Source: Lachnospiraceae bacterium (GTDB lineage: Bacteria > Bacillota_A > Clostridia > Lachnospirales > Lachnospiraceae). From it: a stretch of 10,045 bases of DNA. Below the pieces are notes generated by a model. It was not told where the DNA came from and searched no databases. It saw nothing but the letters and a program-made list of their open reading frames with translations. Of this stretch, positions 6,916 through 10,045 are shown piece after piece. Positions within the stretch are counted from its first letter, which is position 1. The number at the start of each line of letters is the position of its first letter. The stretch covers positions 1 through 10,045 of the forward strand of contig JAFSFU010000206.1 of the NCBI GenBank assembly GCA_017435025.1, read 5' to 3'. The translations under genes and the position numbers were made by a program.

Positions 6916-8001
6916 TTATTTGTCTCCGAAGCTGATACCCAAAAGCTTCGCCTCTTTAATAATGTCGGAATCCGGATCCACATATTTCAGCTTTCCTGCA
7001 GATTCAGAAAGCGCGATGTCCGAAATTACATGATTCTTCACTACTACTAATCGGCCAAATTTTTCTTCATCGATCAGCATCGCCGCATGGGCGCCGATTC
7101 TGGATGAGATCACTCGATCGTATGGAACCGGTGCACCGCCTCTCTGCATATGGCCCGGAACGGTCACACGGATCTCCTGGCCGGTCAGTTCCTGGATCTT
7201 TGCACCGATCTCATAGGCAACCGACTGGTACTTCTGCTTTCTCTCTTCCAGTCTCTTCTTATATTCTTTTTTGGAGAGTTCCGCTTCTTCTTTTGACATA
7301 GCACCTTCTGCCACCGCCAAAATGGAGAAACGGCTTCCACTCTTCGTGCGTTCTTTAATCTTTTTAACGATCACATCGATATCATACGGAATCTCCGGAA
7401 GCAGGATAATATCCGCGCCACCGGCAATTCCGGCGTGAAGTGTAAGCCAGCCAACCTTATGCCCCATAACTTCCACGATAAACACACGGCCATGAGAAGA
7501 TGCCGTTGTATGGATGCAGTCAATCGCGTTAGTTGCAATATCCACTGCGCTCTGGAAACCGAAGGTCATATCAGTCCCCCAGAGATCGTTATCGATGGTC
7601 TTAGGAAGACCGATCACATTCAGTCCTTCCTCACTGAGAAGATTGGCAGTTTTCTGACTTCCATTTCCTCCAAGGATCACCAACGCATCCAGTTTCAATT
7701 TATAATAAGTATGCTTCATCAACTGCACTTTATCGAGTCCGTTTTCATCCGGTTCACGCATCAGTTTGAACGGCTGTCTGGAAGTTCCCAGCATCGTTCC
7801 GCCTTTCGTAAGGATTCCGGAGAAATCAGAACGGTTCAGCATACGATAATCCGCATACATAAGACCTTTATATCCATCTTCGAATCCGACAATCTCAACT
7901 TCATCGCCATACATCTGATATAAACTTTTCGCAACGCCGCGCATCGTCGCATTGAGCGCCTGACAATCACCGCCGCTGGTTAAGAATCCAACTCTCTTCA
8001 T
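6916..8001 (-). CDS. pfkA: 6-phosphofructokinase, PfkA family with variant active-site motifs
   Basis: A 361-residue phosphofructokinase converting fructose 6-phosphate to the 1,6-bisphosphate in glycolysis. Conserved elements include the N-terminal SGGDCQALNA (9-18), GGTMLGTSR (67-75), the catalytic TIDND (135-139), SSHGRVFIVEVMG, and the substrate loop PGHMQRGGAPVPYDR. Differences from E. coli PfkA: GGDGS becomes GGNGS (Asn113 replaces the Mg2+-binding Asp103), Lys134 precedes TIDND where ATP enzymes have Gly124, and His replaces the Arg of VMGR. Gly114 is kept as in ATP enzymes. The Gly/Lys combination occurs in the group III lineage, which includes both ATP and PPi enzymes, so the phosphate donor is uncertain. 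It is longer than the 320-residue standard, mainly through a charged insert at about 236-265. The ATG has an AAAGGA site 10 nt upstream and its own promoter at 8049-8077. Confidence 0.9.
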   Translation of the reverse strand: MKRVGFLTSGGDCQALNATMRGVAKSLYQMYGDEVEIVGFEDGYKGLMYADYRMLNRSDFSGILTKGGTMLGTSRQPFKLMREPDENGLDKVQLMKHTYYKLKLDALVILGGNGSQKTANLLSEEGLNVIGLPKTIDNDLWGTDMTFGFQSAVDIATNAIDCIHTTASSHGRVFIVEVMGHKVGWLTLHAGIAGGADIILLPEIPYDIDVIVKKIKERTKSGSRFSILAVAEGAMSKEEAELSKKEYKKRLEERKQKYQSVAYEIGAKIQELTGQEIRVTVPGHMQRGGAPVPYDRVISSRIGAHAAMLIDEEKFGRLVVVKNHVISDIALSESAGKLKYVDPDSDIIKEAKLLGISFGDK

Positions 8002-8048
8002 AACATTCCAGTCCTTTCCTTGTCCTTCAAGTCGGCATACTTATATTG

Positions 8049-8077
8049 ATTATAATACATGAAAAAGAGAGGGGCAA
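8049..8077 (-). promoter_or_regulatory. Promoter of the pfkA–dnaX–ebfC–recR series
   Basis: A perfect -10 box TATAAT (8049-8054) lies 17 bp from a 4-of-6 -35 box TTGCCC (8072-8077) on the minus strand. Transcription would start near 8042, giving a 5' leader of about 40 nt before the pfkA ATG. Its -35 box and spacer overlap the distal arm of the terminator-like hairpin for the upstream gene. Confidence 0.72.
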
Positions 8078-8109
8078 GAAAAATTTAACTTTCGCTTCCT
8101 CTCTCTTTT
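8062..8109 (-). terminator. Terminator-like hairpin after the metallophosphoesterase gene
   Basis: On the minus strand AAAAGAGAGAGG (8098-8109) pairs with CCTCTCTTTT (8063-8072) around a loop of about 25 nt, with a two-base bulge. The distal arm ends in a run of five T. It starts one base after the stop codon. The large loop and AT-only outer stem make it a weaker terminator than that at 2082-2107, and because both flanks carry A/T runs it may work in either direction. Confidence 0.55.
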
Positions 8110-8110
8110 A

Positions 8111-9616
8111 TTATTCCCAAATCTGATGGATCGGATCCGGAATTTCTACATTGTTATTGACAGCCATGCCATCGCGCATCATGCCTTCCATCTGACGGAA
8201 TTGGACCGTTGTACTCAGATATCGGTTCCACATCTGATACCCAGGTTCCAAACGTTTTGCCTCGAAATCCATCGACCTTCCTGCATAATAATCACGATAG
8301 AGATCTGCATAGAACTGAGCCATCGTCTCCTTCATCTCATCCGGAATGTACTCAATTCCACTGTAGATCTGGCGACTGATCACTCCTTGCACATAAGCTT
8401 CGCTATACTGCGGGAAGTTTAATAGTTCTTCGTTTTTGATTCCGTGCTTTGCAGCCCAACCGGAAATATTTGTATCATTTGCATGATATGACATGGAACC
8501 ATCCGCATTCAAAGTCAGTCTTCCGTACTGACACGGCGGAATGATCAGGGAGTTGCTGACCACCTCATAAATTCCATAAATATTCTCCGGAGCCCCCGGA
8601 CCAAGCGTGTGTTTCATAATTCGCTGTACATGAAGATGTCCGCTGAAGAATGCGGGTGTCAGATATCGTTCCAACAATTCCATTACTTCCATATGGTTTC
8701 GGATCACGCATTCCTCGCGGTATACACTGCTCAACTCCTGAAGATTGTGGTGTGCCACAGGGATCACGGTAATTCCCTGGACATAGGCCTCCCTTAAGCA
8801 TTGTTCCATCCACTTTAGCGTACCCTCTTTAATCTCACCGTCAACCTCATTATCCGGATCATAAATACAGCTGTCCAGCATCATCATCCAGGTAGTCTCA
8901 TTTAATATGTAGAGATAGCTCAAAGAGTCAGGTGCATGACTAACCGCTTCATCATATCCAAACGCTCCATACATCTCCCGGAATTCTTCCGGAGTCACGG
9001 TTTCCACGGAATTTTGGCTTTCCCCAAAGTAAGATGTTGCATACGGGTTGTTGATATCATGATTTCCCGGAATCGCAAGAACCTGAATCCCGGCCGCTTC
9101 AATATCCGCCAGCTTCTCGGTAAATTCCCGGTGATTCACTTTTTCCCCGTTCAAAGTCAAGTCACCGCTAAGAATCAGCGCATCCGGTCGAGCCGCGATC
9201 ACTTCTTCGGTAAATGCCTGCCAGATTTCACTCATATAACGAACCACACGGCCATCCCCGTTATCTTCCAGATCCGTAAACGCCTTCCCGTAATCCGTCA
9301 GACTCGCCGACATATAGTGCATATCCGATGCAAAGATTAGATCCGTCACAATCTTTTCCCGATCAACCGGATCTCCCGGATCGTATTCTTCCGGTTCCGT
9401 TTCCGGCTCCGGTTCTGATTCGTCATCTCTGGGAACCGTTTCATACGGAAACGTAATTTCTGCCATCGTCTCTGTCTCCAACGGAACAGTTTCCGTCATC
9501 TCCGTCTCCGACAGCCACGGAAGTTCGAGTGTACCATCCAGAATACGAGGAACCGCAATTATTACCGCAAACAATGCAAAAAGGAGTAACAGCAAAAACA
9601 ATAGTTTTTTCTTCAT
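8111..9616 (-). CDS. Membrane-anchored or exported calcineurin-like metallophosphoesterase
   Basis: A 501-residue calcineurin-superfamily phosphoesterase. Residues 1-23 are a Lys-rich start plus a long hydrophobic stretch, a signal peptide or membrane anchor without a lipobox cysteine. A Thr/Glu/Pro-rich acidic stretch (about 36-82) then looks like an extracellular stalk. The catalytic domain has all dinuclear-metal motifs: DMH (98-100), GD (151-152), GNHD (184-187), HH (289-290) and GHLH (326-329). A C-terminal part of about 150 residues has no motif I recognise. The substrate is unknown; relatives cleave phosphodiesters, nucleotides or cell-wall-linked phosphates. I chose the ATG at 9616 because AGGGG lies 7 nt upstream and the protein then begins MKKKLL; a TTG five codons upstream is less plausible. 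It begins 37 nt after the SRP RNA, with no promoter visible between. Confidence 0.88.
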   Translation of the reverse strand: MKKKLLFLLLLLFALFAVIIAVPRILDGTLELPWLSETEMTETVPLETETMAEITFPYETVPRDDESEPEPETEPEEYDPGDPVDREKIVTDLIFASDMHYMSASLTDYGKAFTDLEDNGDGRVVRYMSEIWQAFTEEVIAARPDALILSGDLTLNGEKVNHREFTEKLADIEAAGIQVLAIPGNHDINNPYATSYFGESQNSVETVTPEEFREMYGAFGYDEAVSHAPDSLSYLYILNETTWMMMLDSCIYDPDNEVDGEIKEGTLKWMEQCLREAYVQGITVIPVAHHNLQELSSVYREECVIRNHMEVMELLERYLTPAFFSGHLHVQRIMKHTLGPGAPENIYGIYEVVSNSLIIPPCQYGRLTLNADGSMSYHANDTNISGWAAKHGIKNEELLNFPQYSEAYVQGVISRQIYSGIEYIPDEMKETMAQFYADLYRDYYAGRSMDFEAKRLEPGYQMWNRYLSTTVQFRQMEGMMRDGMAVNNNVEIPDPIHQIWE

Positions 9617-9653
9617 TACTGCACCCCTCAATAATCATTCTTATTCTTTTTTT

Positions 9654-9919
9654 ATCCGTACGCCCTGCTTCGAATGCCACTCACAGACGTTACCCTGGCA
9701 GCCAGCTCAGCCCCGGCACCCTCACGGCACACGAGATGGTCTCCTTAGTGCTGCTGCATTCCTGCCCTGACACGGTTCGAAGGTTCTCGTTGCGTAAGAC
9801 CAAAGCGTCAACGCCACTTACCAGGGGCAGCTCCACAAGGAAGCACCCTAGGCAGAACATCACCCCTGCTATAGCGGATTGCAGGTACAGGGCACCGCTA
9901 ACTCCCCGGCTGTACGGAC
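9654..9919 (-). ncRNA. ffs: Signal recognition particle RNA, large Bacillus/Clostridium type
   Basis: About 266 nt, close to the 271-nt B. subtilis scRNA, and including the Alu domain absent from the short E. coli 4.5S RNA. It pairs with Ffh to target nascent secreted and membrane proteins to SecYEG. The helix 8 signature GTCAGGGC-AGGAATGCAGCAGC is plain, with the GGAA tetraloop at 9759-9762. The 5' half carries the familiar GGTGCCCTGTACCTGCAATC and GCTATAGCAGGG segments. The ends were set by pairing GTCCGTAC (9912-9919) with GTACGGAT (9654-9661), and the 5' end falls 7 nt after the -10 box. It follows tadA, as in B. subtilis. No T-tract follows the closing stem, so the 3' end is probably made by processing. 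Confidence 0.95.
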
Positions 9920-9925
9920 TTGCTT

Positions 9926-9954
9926 AGTATAAATGAAATCAAAGCGTTTGTCAA
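9926..9954 (-). promoter_or_regulatory. SRP RNA promoter
   Basis: A perfect -35 box TTGACA (9949-9954) lies 17 bp from TATACT (9926-9931). The predicted start at 9919 coincides with the first base of the closing helix of the SRP RNA. The TGA within the -35 box is the stop codon of tadA, so the promoter begins inside the end of that gene. Confidence 0.9.
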
Positions 9955-10045
9955 GCCTCCGCCTGTTTTGCCTCAATTTTCTTACGTTTCCCTTCTTCGC
10001 GAAGTTCCTTAAAAAACTCTTTCAGAATCTGCGAACACTCTTCAC
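9951..10045 (-). CDS. tadA: tRNA-specific adenosine deaminase, C-terminal fragment
   Basis: Only the last 30 codons and stop are inside the window; the gene continues past the right edge. The visible residues, EECSQILKEFFKELREEGKR and a further charged tail, match the C-terminal helix of TadA, where Glu-Glu-Glu-Cys-Ser-x-x-Leu-x-x-Phe-Phe-x-x-Leu-Arg is typical. TadA deaminates adenosine 34 to inosine in tRNA-Arg(ACG). The catalytic zinc motifs lie outside the window. Position just before the SRP RNA, as in B. subtilis, supports the call. The tail is Lys/Glu-rich and slightly longer than usual. Confidence 0.85.
   Translation of the reverse strand, partial: EECSQILKEFFKELREEGKRKKIEAKQAEA

Noticed and set aside
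8565..8813. A minus-strand 82-codon open frame inside the phosphoesterase gene
   Set aside because: It is an alternative frame within a gene whose own frame carries all metal-binding motifs without interruption.
9441..9680. Alternative minus-strand open frame overlapping the start of the phosphoesterase and the SRP RNA
   Set aside because: It is a shifted frame with repetitive Gly/Asp composition, and its start lies inside the SRP RNA. The phosphoesterase frame has the ribosome site and a signal sequence.

Overview
The window reads as an ordinary chromosomal segment of a Gram-positive anaerobe of the class Clostridia, most likely a Lachnospiraceae-type gut bacterium. The evidence is the long Bacillus/Clostridium-type SRP RNA, the tadA–SRP RNA–dnaX–ebfC–recR order typical of Firmicutes, AT-rich intergenic DNA with strong TTGACA/TATAAT-like promoters, and GGAG Shine-Dalgarno sites. 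The family assignment is inference. Every recognisable gene is on the minus strand, so transcription runs from high to low coordinates. I see no mobile element, CRISPR array or tRNA.

Right to left: the last 30 codons of tadA (tRNA adenosine deaminase) at the right edge; a consensus promoter whose -35 box overlaps the tadA stop; the 266-nt SRP RNA; an anchored or exported metallophosphoesterase; a terminator-like hairpin overlapping a new promoter; then a tight gene series: pfkA-like phosphofructokinase, dnaX (clamp-loader tau/gamma), ebfC/YbaB nucleoid protein, recR, and a large TPR/coiled-coil protein of unknown role. A textbook terminator with a UUCG loop follows, sitting directly against the ribosome binding site of a Cof-type HAD phosphatase gene, which abuts a CvpA-family membrane protein gene. 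The leftmost 490 bases hold no gene. They carry two leftward promoters with identical hexamers, a perfect 12-bp inverted repeat at the start point of the first, and a boxA-like antitermination element. This fits the promoter and leader region of an rRNA operon whose 16S gene would lie just beyond the left edge.

The dnaX–ebfC–recR core supplies the clamp loader, a DNA-binding partner protein and a recombinational repair factor. Its flanking genes differ from the Bacillus arrangement: a phosphoesterase and a phosphofructokinase lie between the SRP RNA and dnaX, and a TPR/coiled-coil gene replaces yaaL–bofA after recR. The most unusual protein is that TPR/coiled-coil product. Its C-terminal half looks like a decayed CbxX/EccA-type AAA+ module without a Walker A motif, its lid-like part separated from the core by a very acidic linker. 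No undescribed multi-gene defence or mobile system is evident.
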